Part shown: positions 7,786-16,434 of the stretch, piece by piece | Layout of the letters: each line of letters begins with the position of its first letter | Position numbering within the stretch: position 1 is the stretch's first letter | Translations under genes and position numbers: made by a program | Notes under the pieces: model-generated | The model's input: the letters and a program-made list of their open reading frames with translations, nothing else | Databases searched by the model: none | What the model was told of the DNA's origin: nothing | NCBI RefSeq assembly: GCF_964022235.1 | Contig: NZ_CAXHZL010000001.1 | Location: 372,001-436,000 of the forward strand | DNA length: 64,000 nucleotides | Source: Limimaricola sp964022235 | GTDB taxonomy: Bacteria > Pseudomonadota > Alphaproteobacteria > Rhodobacterales > Rhodobacteraceae | Reading direction: 5' to 3'

Positions 7786-9165
7786 TTACCCCGCGACCCG
7801 CCCCAACGCGCCGTCGACCGCGCCGAGGATCTCGTCGATCTCGGCCTTTCCGGCGATCAGCGCGGGCGCGAACAGCAGCACGTTGTTGAACCCCGGCACC
7901 GAGCGGTTGGTGGCGCCGATGATGACGCCCTGCGCGAGACAGTCCGCCACCACGGCCTGCACCAAACTTTCGGAAACCGGCTCGCGGGTGTCGCGGTCGG
8001 TCACAAGCTCGGCCCCGGCAAACAGCCCCATGCCGCGCACGTCGCCGATCAGCGCGTGCTTGTCCATCAGCGCCGCCAGCCCGTCGTGCAGGTAGGCCCC
8101 CATGCGGGCGGAATTCTCGAGCAGGTTCTCGTCTTCGAGGATGCGCAGGTTTTCCAGCGCTGCCACCGGGCCGGAGGTGCAGCCGCCGAAGGTCGAGATA
8201 TCGCGGAAGTGCGCCATCGGATCGGAGGCGTCCTTGAACTTCTCGAACACGGCCTCGGTGGTCACGCAGCACGAGATGGCCGCGTAGCCCGAGGCCACGC
8301 CCTTGGCCATGGTCACGATGTCGGGCTTCACCCCGAACTGCTGGTAGCCGAACCATGTGCCGGTGCGCCCCATGCCGCAGACCACCTCGTCGATGTGCAG
8401 CAGGATGTCGTACTTGGTGCAAATCTCCTGCACCTTCTCCCAATAGCCCTTGGGCGGCACGATGATGCCGCCGCCCGCGGTGATCGGCTCGAGGCAGAGC
8501 GCGCCCACGGTGTCGGGGCCCTCGCGCAGAATCACCTCCTCGATCGCTTGCGCCGCGCGCAGCCCGTAGTCCTCGCCCGCCAGCCCGTCCTGCGCTCGGT
8601 ATTCGAGGCAATGCGGCACCATGACGAAGTCGGGCACGAAGGGGCCGTATTGCGCGTTGCGCTCGAACTGCCCGCCCGCCGAGAGGCAGGCGATCGTGGT
8701 GCCGTGGTAGTCGCGCTCGCGGTAGAGGATCTTCGACTTGCGGCCGCCGTGATGCTTGTGGCTGATCTGGCGGACCATCTTGAAGGCCTTCTCGTTGGCC
8801 TCCGAGCCCGAGTTGGCGAAATAGACCCGGTCGAGACCCGGCATTTTCGCGATCAGCGCCTCGGCAAATCGTGCCCCGGGAATCGAGCCCTGAGCGCCTG
8901 CGAAGTAGCACATCTTCACAAGCTGATCGCGCACGGCATCGGCAATGCTCTCGCGTCCGTAGCCGACATTGACGGTCCATACGCCGCCCGAGACCGCGTC
9001 GAGATGCTCGCGGCCGGTGATGTCCCACACCCGCATGCCGCGCCCTTCGACGATGATGCGCGGATCCGTCGTCTCCAGCGCGCGATGCTGGATCATGTGG
9101 TGCCACACATGGGCCCGGTCGGCCTCGATGACGCGGGCGGGGTCGTTGTGCATCAGGTCTTCCAT
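7786..9165 (-). CDS. tpa: class III aminotransferase, taurine/beta-alanine-pyruvate type
   Basis: 459 residues from ATG 9165 (GAGG 6 bp upstream). PLP fold-type I, class III: SGSEANEKAFKM, YHGTTIA, LHIDEVVCGMGRTG and TMAKGVASGYA (PLP lysine). The whole sequence closely recalls taurine-pyruvate aminotransferase of roseobacters and Bilophila (VSGGVWTVNVGYGRESIAD, QISHKHHGG, ISTFGGCT, IIGATNRSVPGFNN). No xsc, pta or taurine genes are nearby. Instead it is divergent from preT, whose pathway makes beta-alanine, so a beta-alanine or aminoisobutyrate role is plausible. The symbol follows sequence likeness, not context. Confidence 0.75.
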   Translation of the reverse strand: MEDLMHNDPARVIEADRAHVWHHMIQHRALETTDPRIIVEGRGMRVWDITGREHLDAVSGGVWTVNVGYGRESIADAVRDQLVKMCYFAGAQGSIPGARFAEALIAKMPGLDRVYFANSGSEANEKAFKMVRQISHKHHGGRKSKILYRERDYHGTTIACLSAGGQFERNAQYGPFVPDFVMVPHCLEYRAQDGLAGEDYGLRAAQAIEEVILREGPDTVGALCLEPITAGGGIIVPPKGYWEKVQEICTKYDILLHIDEVVCGMGRTGTWFGYQQFGVKPDIVTMAKGVASGYAAISCCVTTEAVFEKFKDASDPMAHFRDISTFGGCTSGPVAALENLRILEDENLLENSARMGAYLHDGLAALMDKHALIGDVRGMGLFAGAELVTDRDTREPVSESLVQAVVADCLAQGVIIGATNRSVPGFNNVLLFAPALIAGKAEIDEILGAVDGALGRVAG

Positions 9166-9252
9166 GGCGGGCCTCGCTGGCTGGTGTCGCGCCACTCTCT
9201 GACCGCGAGGCGGCCCCGGTCAAGGGAAACACGATTCTCGCACCGCCCAAAA

Positions 9253-9268
9253 TTTACCGTTTGATAAA
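9253..9268 (+). promoter_or_regulatory. degenerate RutR-like box between tpa-like gene and preT
   Basis: TTTACCGTTTGATAAA matches the known RutR operator (TTGACCA-N2-TGGTCAA) at 10 of 14 defined positions and shares its first half, TTTACCG, with the better box at 15038-15053. It lies in the 155-bp divergent promoter region, about 50 bp before preT. Support is moderate: the second half-site is poor. Confidence 0.35.
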
Positions 9269-9319
9269 AAATGAAACCGTGGCAGGCTCGGGAAAACGGA
9301 ATGCCGCCACGGGGGACCG

Positions 9320-10651
9320 ATGATGCCAGCCCAGCCACACACCGGACCGATTGCCGGTCGCTTGCCCGCCGATGCGCTGGCGGGGAACTTCGCCGATCTG
9401 CATCCGCCGTTGAGCGCGCATGAGGCGCGGGTCGCCGCGGACCGTTGCTACTTCTGTCACGACGCGCCCTGCATCACCGCCTGTCCCACAGACATCGACA
9501 TCCCGCTGTTCATTCGCGAGATTCAGGCAGGCCGCCCAGAGACGGCGGCCCGCGAAATCTTCGAGGCCAACATTCTGGGCGGCATGTGCGCCCGGGTCTG
9601 CCCGACCGAAGTGCTCTGTGAGGGGGCCTGCGTGCGCGAGGCCGCCGAAGGCAAACCGGTCGAGATCGGCCTTCTGCAGCGCCATGCCACCGACAGCCTC
9701 ATGGCCCGGCAGGGGCATCCCTTCACCCGCGCCGCGCCCACCGGCAAGCGCGTGGCGGTGGTCGGCGCAGGCCCCGCGGGTCTGTCCTGCGCGCACCGGT
9801 TGGCGCGGCACGGGCATGACGTGGTGATCTTCGAAGGCGCGCCCAAGCCCGGCGGTCTCAACGAATACGGCATCGCCGCCTACAAGTCGGTCGATGATTT
9901 CGCGGCGCGCGAGGCGGCGTGGATCATGGGGATCGGGGGCATCGAGGTGCGGCATGGGCAATGGCTCGGGCGCGAGATCACGCTGGAGCAACTCCGCGCA
10001 GAGTACGACGCGGTGTTCCTCGGCGTCGGTCTGGCGGGGGTCAATGCGCTGGACCTCGACGGCCCGGAGGTCGAGGGCCTGCACGATGCCGTCACCTTCA
10101 TCTCGGCGCTGCGCCAGAGCGAGGATCTGACGACGTTGCCGATCGGCCGCGACGTGGTGGTGATCGGCGGTGGCATGACGGCGATCGACTGCGCGGTGCA
10201 GGCCAAGGCGCTGGGCGCCGAGACCGTCACCCTTGTCTACCGCCGATCGCGCGACCGCATGGGCGCGAGCCGCTTTGAGCAGGATCTCGCGGCCCAGCGC
10301 GGCGTCCGGCTGATGTTCGAGGCCGCACCCGTGGCGGTTGAAGGCAAAGAGCGGCTGAGCGGTGTCGTGTTCGAGCGGATGGGCGAGGGGCCCAAGGGAC
10401 TCACCCCGACCGGAGAGCGCTTCACGCTGCCTGCCGACCAGATGTTCCGCGCTGTCGGTCAGCGCCTCGATGGTGCGCATGGCCTCGGAGTCGCACATGG
10501 AAAGGTTGTGACGCAGGGTTGTGGACGCACCGATATGGACAAGGTCTGGGCCGGGGGAGACTGTGCAGCGGGTGGCGACGACCTGACCGTCACGGCTGTG
10601 GCGCAGGGTCGGGACGCTGCCGAAGACATCCACGGTACACTGACAGGTTAG
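9320..10651 (+). CDS. preT: dihydropyrimidine dehydrogenase, NAD(P)H/FAD subunit PreT
   Basis: 443 residues. N-terminal Fe-S domain with CYFCHDAPCITACPTDI and MCARVCPTEVLCEGAC cysteine clusters, then two dinucleotide-binding folds: VAVVGAGPAGLSCA (FAD) and VVVIGGGMTAIDCA (NAD(P)). This is the GltD-like electron-input subunit that passes electrons to PreA for reduction of uracil and thymine to the 5,6-dihydro forms. It is the first gene of preT-VOC-preA. The ATG at 9320 has GGGGGA upstream; 9323 is an equally valid alternative. Confidence 0.9.
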   Translation: MMPAQPHTGPIAGRLPADALAGNFADLHPPLSAHEARVAADRCYFCHDAPCITACPTDIDIPLFIREIQAGRPETAAREIFEANILGGMCARVCPTEVLCEGACVREAAEGKPVEIGLLQRHATDSLMARQGHPFTRAAPTGKRVAVVGAGPAGLSCAHRLARHGHDVVIFEGAPKPGGLNEYGIAAYKSVDDFAAREAAWIMGIGGIEVRHGQWLGREITLEQLRAEYDAVFLGVGLAGVNALDLDGPEVEGLHDAVTFISALRQSEDLTTLPIGRDVVVIGGGMTAIDCAVQAKALGAETVTLVYRRSRDRMGASRFEQDLAAQRGVRLMFEAAPVAVEGKERLSGVVFERMGEGPKGLTPTGERFTLPADQMFRAVGQRLDGAHGLGVAHGKVVTQGCGRTDMDKVWAGGDCAAGGDDLTVTAVAQGRDAAEDIHGTLTG

Positions 10652-10655
10652 TCTC

Positions 10656-11042
10656 ATGGCATTCACGGGCATCTTCATTCTGCCGCTCCCGGTCGACGAC
10701 CAAGACCGCGCGCTGGCCTTCTACCGCGACAGGATCGGCATGGAGGTCGCGCTCGACGCCGATCTCGACGACGACTGGCGCATGATCATGATGAAGCTGC
10801 CCGAGACGGAGACCAAGATCCAGTTCGCCCGGCGCCAAGAGGTGCGATACTCTGAAGAGGTTCCCGCGCTCTATCTCGAGTGCGCGGACCTCGATGCCGA
10901 GACCGCGCGGTTGAAGGGCGAGGGGGTTCGCTTTTTGATGAACCCCACCGAGCTGCCCTGGAGCGACACCGAGCGCTTCGCGATGTTCTTCGACAGCGAG
11001 GGCAATACCATCGTGATGCACGCCACCCCACCGAGAGGATGA
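10656..11042 (+). CDS. VOC (glyoxalase/bleomycin resistance) family protein
   Basis: 128 residues with the paired beta-alpha-beta-beta-beta pattern of the vicinal oxygen chelate fold: FTGIFILPLPVDDQDRALAFY at the start and PWSDTERFAMFFDSEGN near the end, where the last metal-ligand Glu usually falls. It is inserted between preT and preA with gaps of only 4 bp on each side, so it is made together with the dehydrogenase subunits. Substrate unknown. The tight placement suggests a role in pyrimidine breakdown, which is inference. Confidence 0.75.
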   Translation: MAFTGIFILPLPVDDQDRALAFYRDRIGMEVALDADLDDDWRMIMMKLPETETKIQFARRQEVRYSEEVPALYLECADLDAETARLKGEGVRFLMNPTELPWSDTERFAMFFDSEGNTIVMHATPPRG

Positions 11043-11046
11043 CAAG

Positions 11047-12351
11047 ATGGCCGACCTGACCACCCGGTTCCTGGGCATCGAAAGCCCCAACCCGTTCTGG
11101 CTTGCCTCCGCGCCGCCGACGGACAAGGAATACAACGTCCGCCGCGCCTTCGAGGCGGGGTGGGGCGGGGTGGTCTGGAAAACCCTCGGTGCCGAAGGAC
11201 CGCCTGTCGTCAACGTCAACGGTCCGCGCTACGGCGCGATCTATGGCGCTGACCGGCGTCTTTTGGGCCTCAACAACATCGAATTGATCACCGACCGCGA
11301 TCTCGAGACCAATCTCGAGGAAATGGCCCGCGTGAAGGCCGACTACCCCGACCGCGCGCTGATCGCCTCGATCATGGTGCCTTGCGAAGAGGAAGCCTGG
11401 AAGGCGATCCTGCCACGGGTCGAGGAGACCAATGCCGACGGGATCGAGCTGAACTTCGGCTGCCCGCACGGCATGAGCGAGCGCGGCATGGGCGCGGCGG
11501 TGGGGCAGGTGCCCGAATACATCGAAATGGTCGCCCGCTGGTGCAAGAAGTATTACGACCGCCCCGTGATCGTGAAGCTGACGCCCAACATCACCGATGT
11601 GCGCAAGCCCGCCGAGGCGGCGCGGCGCGGCGGGGCCGACGCGGTGAGCCTGATCAACACGATCAACTCGATCACCTCGATCAACCTCGACAGCTTCAGC
11701 CCCGAGCCCTCGATTGACGGCAAGGGCAGCCACGGCGGCTATTGCGGCCCTGCGGTCAAGCCGATCGCGCTGTCGATGGTCTCTGAGATTGCGCGGCACG
11801 AAGCGACGCGCGGCCTGCCGATCTCGGGCATCGGCGGCGTCACCACCTGGCGCGACGCGGCCGAGTTCATGGTGCTTGGCGCGGGCAACGTCCAAGTCTG
11901 CACCGCTGTCATGACCTACGGCTTTCGCATCGTCGAAGAGATGTGCGCGGGCCTGTCGGACTGGATGGACGAGAAGGGCTACCGTTCCACCTCGGACTTC
12001 GTGGGCAAGGCGGTGCCGAACGTCACCGACTGGAAGAATCTCAACCTGAACTACGTCGCCAAGGCCAAGATCGACCAGGATCTGTGCATCAAATGTGGCC
12101 GTTGCTATGCCGCCTGCGAGGACACCTCGCATCAGGCGATCGCGATGACACCGGACCGGATCTTCGAGGTGATCGACGCCGAATGCGTGGCCTGCAACCT
12201 GTGCGTCGACGTCTGCCCGGTCGAGAACTGCATCGACATGGTGCCGATGGCGGCGGGCAGCCTCGATCCACGCACCGGCCGCGTGGTGTCGGACACCCAT
12301 GCCGACTGGACCACCCATCCCAACAACCCGATGGCGCAGGCGGCGGAGTGA
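11047..12351 (+). CDS. preA: dihydropyrimidine dehydrogenase, catalytic subunit PreA
   Basis: 434 residues. N-terminal FMN-dependent dihydroorotate-dehydrogenase-like barrel (about 1-330), with LNFGCPHGMSERGMG carrying the active-site Cys region and VIVKLTPNITD. The C-terminus holds two 4Fe-4S motifs: CIKCGRCYAAC and CVACNLCVDVCPVENC. It reduces uracil/thymine using electrons from PreT. Gene order preT-VOC-preA with an AGGATGACAAG ribosome-site context. The cognate next enzymes (dihydropyrimidinase and amidohydrolase) lie 3-6 kb downstream. Confidence 0.93.
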   Translation: MADLTTRFLGIESPNPFWLASAPPTDKEYNVRRAFEAGWGGVVWKTLGAEGPPVVNVNGPRYGAIYGADRRLLGLNNIELITDRDLETNLEEMARVKADYPDRALIASIMVPCEEEAWKAILPRVEETNADGIELNFGCPHGMSERGMGAAVGQVPEYIEMVARWCKKYYDRPVIVKLTPNITDVRKPAEAARRGGADAVSLINTINSITSINLDSFSPEPSIDGKGSHGGYCGPAVKPIALSMVSEIARHEATRGLPISGIGGVTTWRDAAEFMVLGAGNVQVCTAVMTYGFRIVEEMCAGLSDWMDEKGYRSTSDFVGKAVPNVTDWKNLNLNYVAKAKIDQDLCIKCGRCYAACEDTSHQAIAMTPDRIFEVIDAECVACNLCVDVCPVENCIDMVPMAAGSLDPRTGRVVSDTHADWTTHPNNPMAQAAE

Positions 12352-12355
12352 GGCG

Positions 12356-14242
12356 TTACAGGCTGATCTGCTGACCCAATTCGATCACCCGGTCGGAGGG
12401 CAGGTGATAATGGTCGTGCGCCGCCGAGGCGGTGCGCGTCAGGCCGATGAACACCTTCTTGCGCCAGCGCGCCATGCCGGGACGATCCGACAGCAGCACG
12501 CTGCGGCGGTTGAGAAAGAACGAGGTCGCGTGGATGTCGAAGCGCAGCCTGCGGCGAAGCGCGCGGGCGATGTTGGGCGGGTCCATGTAGCCGAAGGTGA
12601 CGCGGACCCGTGTGACGCCGTCAGACAGCGGCTCGACCACCAGGGTGGCTTCGGCGTCGAGATGGGGCTGGTCGGCAATCGCGACGGTGACCACATAGGT
12701 GCGCTCGTGCAGCACGCCGTTGTGCTTGATGTTGTGCAATAGCGCGGGCGGCGCCATGACCGGCTCTGCCGTCAGGAACACCGCCGAGCCGGGCACGTGG
12801 CGCAGCCGCGTCGAGTGTGACAGCGACTTGACCAGCGCCTCCATCGTCACGCCCCGCGCCCGCGATCGATCCTGCACGAGGATCGAGCCGCGCCGCCACG
12901 CGGCCATGACCGCGCAGAGCACCGCCGCCACCGTAAGCGGCACGTAGCCGCCATCCAAGAGCTTGGTCATGTTGGCACCGAACAGCGCGGCCTCGATCAC
13001 AAGGATCAGCGCCGTCAGCGGCGCCGCCACGGCGCGTGACCAGGTCCAGACCCGGCGCATCACCACATAGGCCAGCAGCGTCGTGATCAGCATCTCGCCG
13101 GTCACCGCGATGCCATAGGCACCCGCCAGCTGCGAGGAACTGCCAAAGCTCAGCACGAGGATGATGACGCAGACCAGCAGCATCACGTTGATTCGGGGCA
13201 GGTAGATCTGGCCGCGCTGCGTCTCGGAGGTGTGACGCACCGCCATGCGCGGCAGCAGCCCCAGCTGCATGGCCTGATAGGCGACCGAGAAGGCGCCGGT
13301 GATCACCGCCTGGCTCGCGATTACCGTGGCGATGGTGGCCAGACCGATGAGGCCTGGAAGCGCCCAAGACGGAGCCAGAAGAAAGAATGGATCGCGCGCG
13401 GCTTCGGGGTCCGTAAGCACCAGCGCGCCCTGGCCCGCATAGCTCAGAAGCAGGCAGGGTAGGGCGATGGTGGTCCAGGCGAGGCGGATCGGGCGGCGGC
13501 CGAAATGCCCCATGTCGGCATAGAGTGCCTCCGCGCCGGTCACCGCGAGGAAGGCCGCGCCCAAGATCGGCACGACGGCACCGCCGCCATGCCACAACAG
13601 CATCAGGCCCGGAGCCGGGCTCAGCGCCGCGAGGATTTCGGGGTGCCGTGCCACCGACAGCGCGCCCAAGCCTCCAAGCACCATGAACCACACGAGCATC
13701 ACCGGACCGAACAGCCGCGAAATGCCGCCCGTGCCGCCGCGCTGCGCCCAGAACAGCACGCACAGGATCGCGATCACCGCCGGAATCACCCAAGGCTCGA
13801 AGCCCGGTGCCAGCAATGTTACCCCCTCGACCGCGGAAAGGACCGAGATCGCGGGCGTGATCATCGCGTCGCCGAAGAACAAGGCCGTGCCGAGGATGCC
13901 GATCGCCATGAGGACCTGCGTGCGCCGTCCCACCGCGCGCGTGGCCAGCGCCAGAAGCGACAGCGTGCCGCCCTCGCCGTTGTTGTCGGCGCGCAGCATC
14001 AACACCACGTATTTCAACGTAGCGATGCCAATAAGCAGCCAGACCAGCAGCGAGACGGTGCCGATCACCGCCTCGTCGGCGGGGATGCCCTTTTCGCCGC
14101 GCGCGGCGGCGAGCCCTTCGCGCAGGGCATAGATCGGGCTGGTGCCGATGTCGCCCACCACAACGCCGAGCGCGCCAAGTGTGAGGGCCGAATGTGTCGA
14201 AGGGGCGTGGCCGCGCTGGGCGGCCGGAGAGGGGGCATGCAT
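12356..14242 (-). CDS. kup: low-affinity potassium transporter Kup
   Basis: 628 residues, KUP/HAK family (PF02705), a K+/H+ symporter of the inner membrane. The N-terminal signature LGALGVVVGDIGTSPIYALRE is intact, with about 12 hydrophobic segments up to residue 450 and a cytoplasmic C-terminal domain of about 170 residues. It converges with preA (stop codons 4 bp apart) and is followed by no obvious partner. Its place between two halves of the pyrimidine region has no evident metabolic meaning. Confidence 0.93.
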   Translation of the reverse strand: MHAPSPAAQRGHAPSTHSALTLGALGVVVGDIGTSPIYALREGLAAARGEKGIPADEAVIGTVSLLVWLLIGIATLKYVVLMLRADNNGEGGTLSLLALATRAVGRRTQVLMAIGILGTALFFGDAMITPAISVLSAVEGVTLLAPGFEPWVIPAVIAILCVLFWAQRGGTGGISRLFGPVMLVWFMVLGGLGALSVARHPEILAALSPAPGLMLLWHGGGAVVPILGAAFLAVTGAEALYADMGHFGRRPIRLAWTTIALPCLLLSYAGQGALVLTDPEAARDPFFLLAPSWALPGLIGLATIATVIASQAVITGAFSVAYQAMQLGLLPRMAVRHTSETQRGQIYLPRINVMLLVCVIILVLSFGSSSQLAGAYGIAVTGEMLITTLLAYVVMRRVWTWSRAVAAPLTALILVIEAALFGANMTKLLDGGYVPLTVAAVLCAVMAAWRRGSILVQDRSRARGVTMEALVKSLSHSTRLRHVPGSAVFLTAEPVMAPPALLHNIKHNGVLHERTYVVTVAIADQPHLDAEATLVVEPLSDGVTRVRVTFGYMDPPNIARALRRRLRFDIHATSFFLNRRSVLLSDRPGMARWRKKVFIGLTRTASAAHDHYHLPSDRVIELGQQISL

Positions 14243-14292
14243 GAGGCGGCCGCTGTGACGATGCGCCTAGATGCGCTTGGTCGGGGCCCGCT

Positions 14293-14916
14293 TCAAGTGG
14301 CGTCGCGCGAAATCTCCAACACCGCACCGAAGACCCTGTCGAGCCAGGCTTCGGCGGCGGGGTAGGGGTCGGTGCCCCCCATGATGGCGCGCACCTGCAC
14401 TTCGAAATCCGCGTAGTGCTGCGTCAGTGCCCAGATCGAAAAGATAAGGTGATGCGGATCGACCGGACCGATCCGTCCCGCCGCCGACCAAGCCGCGATC
14501 ACCGCCGCCTTGTCATCGACCAGCGTCTTTAACTCGCCCTCGATCACCGACCGCGCGCGCGGTGCGCCTTGCAGGATCTCGTTGGCGAACAGACGGCTTT
14601 CGCGCGGGTGATTTCGGCTCATGTCGAGCTTGCGCCGAACATAGCGCAAGATCTCCTCGCGCGGCTCGCCTTCGGGGTCCATCTCGCGCAGCGGTGCCAG
14701 CCAAAGATCCATCAGATCCTCGAGGATCGCGATATGCAGCGCCTCCTTGGAACGGAAGTAATACAGCAGGTTAGGCTTGGAGAGCCCCGCCGATTGCGCG
14801 ATCTGATCAAGAGTTGCCCCACGAAACCCGCGCGAGGCGAAAACCTCGAGCGCCGCTTCGAGAATGGTGGCTCGGTTGCGGGTCTGGATGCGGGTACGCG
14901 GAGGCGTGTCGGTCAT
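14293..14916 (-). CDS. rutR: TetR-family regulator, RutR-like
   Basis: 207 residues. N-terminal helix-turn-helix: ILEAALEVFASRGFRGATL and IAQSAGLSKPNLLYYF; the following SKEALHIAILEDLMDLWLAPL matches the RutR subfamily, which binds uracil and thymine and controls pyrimidine catabolism. MTDTPPR at 14916 is preferred over 14982 because the family begins there. It is divergent from the amidohydrolase gene, and a near-consensus RutR operator lies between them at 15038-15053. Confidence 0.82.
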   Translation of the reverse strand: MTDTPPRTRIQTRNRATILEAALEVFASRGFRGATLDQIAQSAGLSKPNLLYYFRSKEALHIAILEDLMDLWLAPLREMDPEGEPREEILRYVRRKLDMSRNHPRESRLFANEILQGAPRARSVIEGELKTLVDDKAAVIAAWSAAGRIGPVDPHHLIFSIWALTQHYADFEVQVRAIMGGTDPYPAAEAWLDRVFGAVLEISRDAT

Positions 14917-15037
14917 GTCCGGTCCTGTCGAGCGGGCGCAGTGGCCCGGCGGTGCCTCGTCTCGCATCGTTTCGCGGCTCATTGCGAGAAGCGGTCACGC
15001 GATCCTTGACTGGTTACGGGACTTTGATAGCGTGATT

Positions 15038-15053
15038 TTTACCGGGTGGTCAA
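15038..15053 (+). promoter_or_regulatory. RutR-type operator
   Basis: TTTACCGGGTGGTCAA matches the RutR consensus TTGACCA-N2-TGGTCAA at 12 of 14 defined positions. It is in the rutR/amidohydrolase divergent region, 48 bp before the plus-strand start codon. This supports uracil-responsive control of the pyrimidine operon and probably autoregulation. Confidence 0.65.
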
Positions 15054-15100
15054 ATTGAAGTCAGTCCAGCCCCGACCCGCAGCACAGCGAGGAGATCCAT

Positions 15101-16351
15101 ATGTCCGCACCCGGTGAGAATCTCAAGATCGACGGCGCGCGGCTTTGGGACAGCCTGATGGACATGGCCAAGATCGGCCCCGGCGTGGCGGGGGGCAACA
15201 ACCGTCAGGCCCTAACCGACGCCGATGCCGAAGGGCGCAGGCTCTTTGCAGACTGGTGCGCGGCGTCGGGGATGTCGATGGGTGTCGACGCCATGGGTTC
15301 GATGTTCGCGCGGCGCGAGGGGACCGACCCCGACGCGCTGCCGGTCTATGTCGGCTCCCACCTCGACACGCAGCCCACGGGCGGCAAATACGACGGCGTG
15401 CTGGGCGTGCTCGGCGGGCTGGAGATCATCCGCACCCTCGATGACATGGGGATCAAGACCCGTCGCCCCATCGTCGTGGTGAACTGGACCAACGAGGAGG
15501 GCACCCGCTTTGCCCCCGCGATGCTGGCCTCCGGCGTTCATGCCGGGCAGCACGATCTCGACTGGGCCTATGCGCGCGAGGACGCAGAGGGAAAGCGCTT
15601 TGGCGATGAGCTGGAGCGGGTCGGATGGAAAGGCGAGGAGGAGGTCGGTGCACGCAAGATGCATGCCCTCTTCGAGTTGCATATCGAGCAGGGACCGATC
15701 CTCGAGGCCGAGGAAAAGGAGATCGGTGTCGTCACGCATGGGCAGGGGCTTTGGTGGCTGGAAATCCGGCTCACCGGAAAAGAGAGCCATACAGGCTCCA
15801 CGCCGATGAACATGCGCGTCAACGCCGGTCTCGGCATGGCGCGGATCACCGAAGCGGTGCACCGCATCGCCATGGATCACCAACCCGACGCGGTGGGTGC
15901 CGTGGGGCAGGCCAATGTCTGGCCCAATTCGCGCAACGTGATCCCCGGCCGCGCGGTGTTCACCGTCGACATCCGCTCGCCCGAGCAGGCCAAGCTCGAC
16001 GCGATGCGCGCCGAGGTCGAGGCCGAGGCCGAACGGATCGCAGCGGAGCTGGGCCTCGGGCTCGAGATCGAGCCGGTGGGCCATTTCGATCCGGTGACCT
16101 TCGATCCCGATTGCGTCGGCATGGTCCGCGCCGCCGCCGAGCGGTTGGGCTATGCGCATCGCGACATCGTCTCGGGCGCGGGTCACGACGCCTGCTGGGT
16201 CGCGGGCGTCGCGCCCACGGCGATGGTGATGTGCCCCTGCAAGGATGGGCTGAGCCACAACGAGGCCGAGGACATCACCCAAGACTGGGCCACGAAGGGC
16301 GCGGATGTGCTTTTGCATGCGGTGATCGAGGCGGCGGAAGTGGTATCGTGA
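15101..16351 (+). CDS. N-carbamoyl amidohydrolase (beta-ureidopropionase type, M20 family)
   Basis: 416 residues, hydantoinase/carbamoylase family of M20-type zinc amidohydrolases. Metal ligands are visible in GSHLDTQPTGGKYDG, TNEEGTRFAP and ELHIEQGP; the dimerisation domain begins near HTGSTPM and the last His is in DGLSHNEAED. In this setting it would hydrolyse N-carbamoyl-beta-alanine to beta-alanine, CO2 and ammonia, the final step of reductive pyrimidine catabolism. First gene of the plus-strand operon behind the RutR box, with GAGGAG before the ATG. Confidence 0.85.
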   Translation: MSAPGENLKIDGARLWDSLMDMAKIGPGVAGGNNRQALTDADAEGRRLFADWCAASGMSMGVDAMGSMFARREGTDPDALPVYVGSHLDTQPTGGKYDGVLGVLGGLEIIRTLDDMGIKTRRPIVVVNWTNEEGTRFAPAMLASGVHAGQHDLDWAYAREDAEGKRFGDELERVGWKGEEEVGARKMHALFELHIEQGPILEAEEKEIGVVTHGQGLWWLEIRLTGKESHTGSTPMNMRVNAGLGMARITEAVHRIAMDHQPDAVGAVGQANVWPNSRNVIPGRAVFTVDIRSPEQAKLDAMRAEVEAEAERIAAELGLGLEIEPVGHFDPVTFDPDCVGMVRAAAERLGYAHRDIVSGAGHDACWVAGVAPTAMVMCPCKDGLSHNEAEDITQDWATKGADVLLHAVIEAAEVVS

Positions 16352-16434
16352 AGTCACCTGTTGCCACAGGGGGCTTGACCTGCCCCCCTTCCAGCCTCTC
16401 TGGATCGGGAAGCCGAATTTTCCAGGAGAGATCG

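Noticed and set aside
6931..9264. Plus-strand open frame of 777 codons
   Set aside because: It runs antisense to the SDR, DsrE-like and aminotransferase genes, all of which have strong family motifs. Composition is shadow-like.
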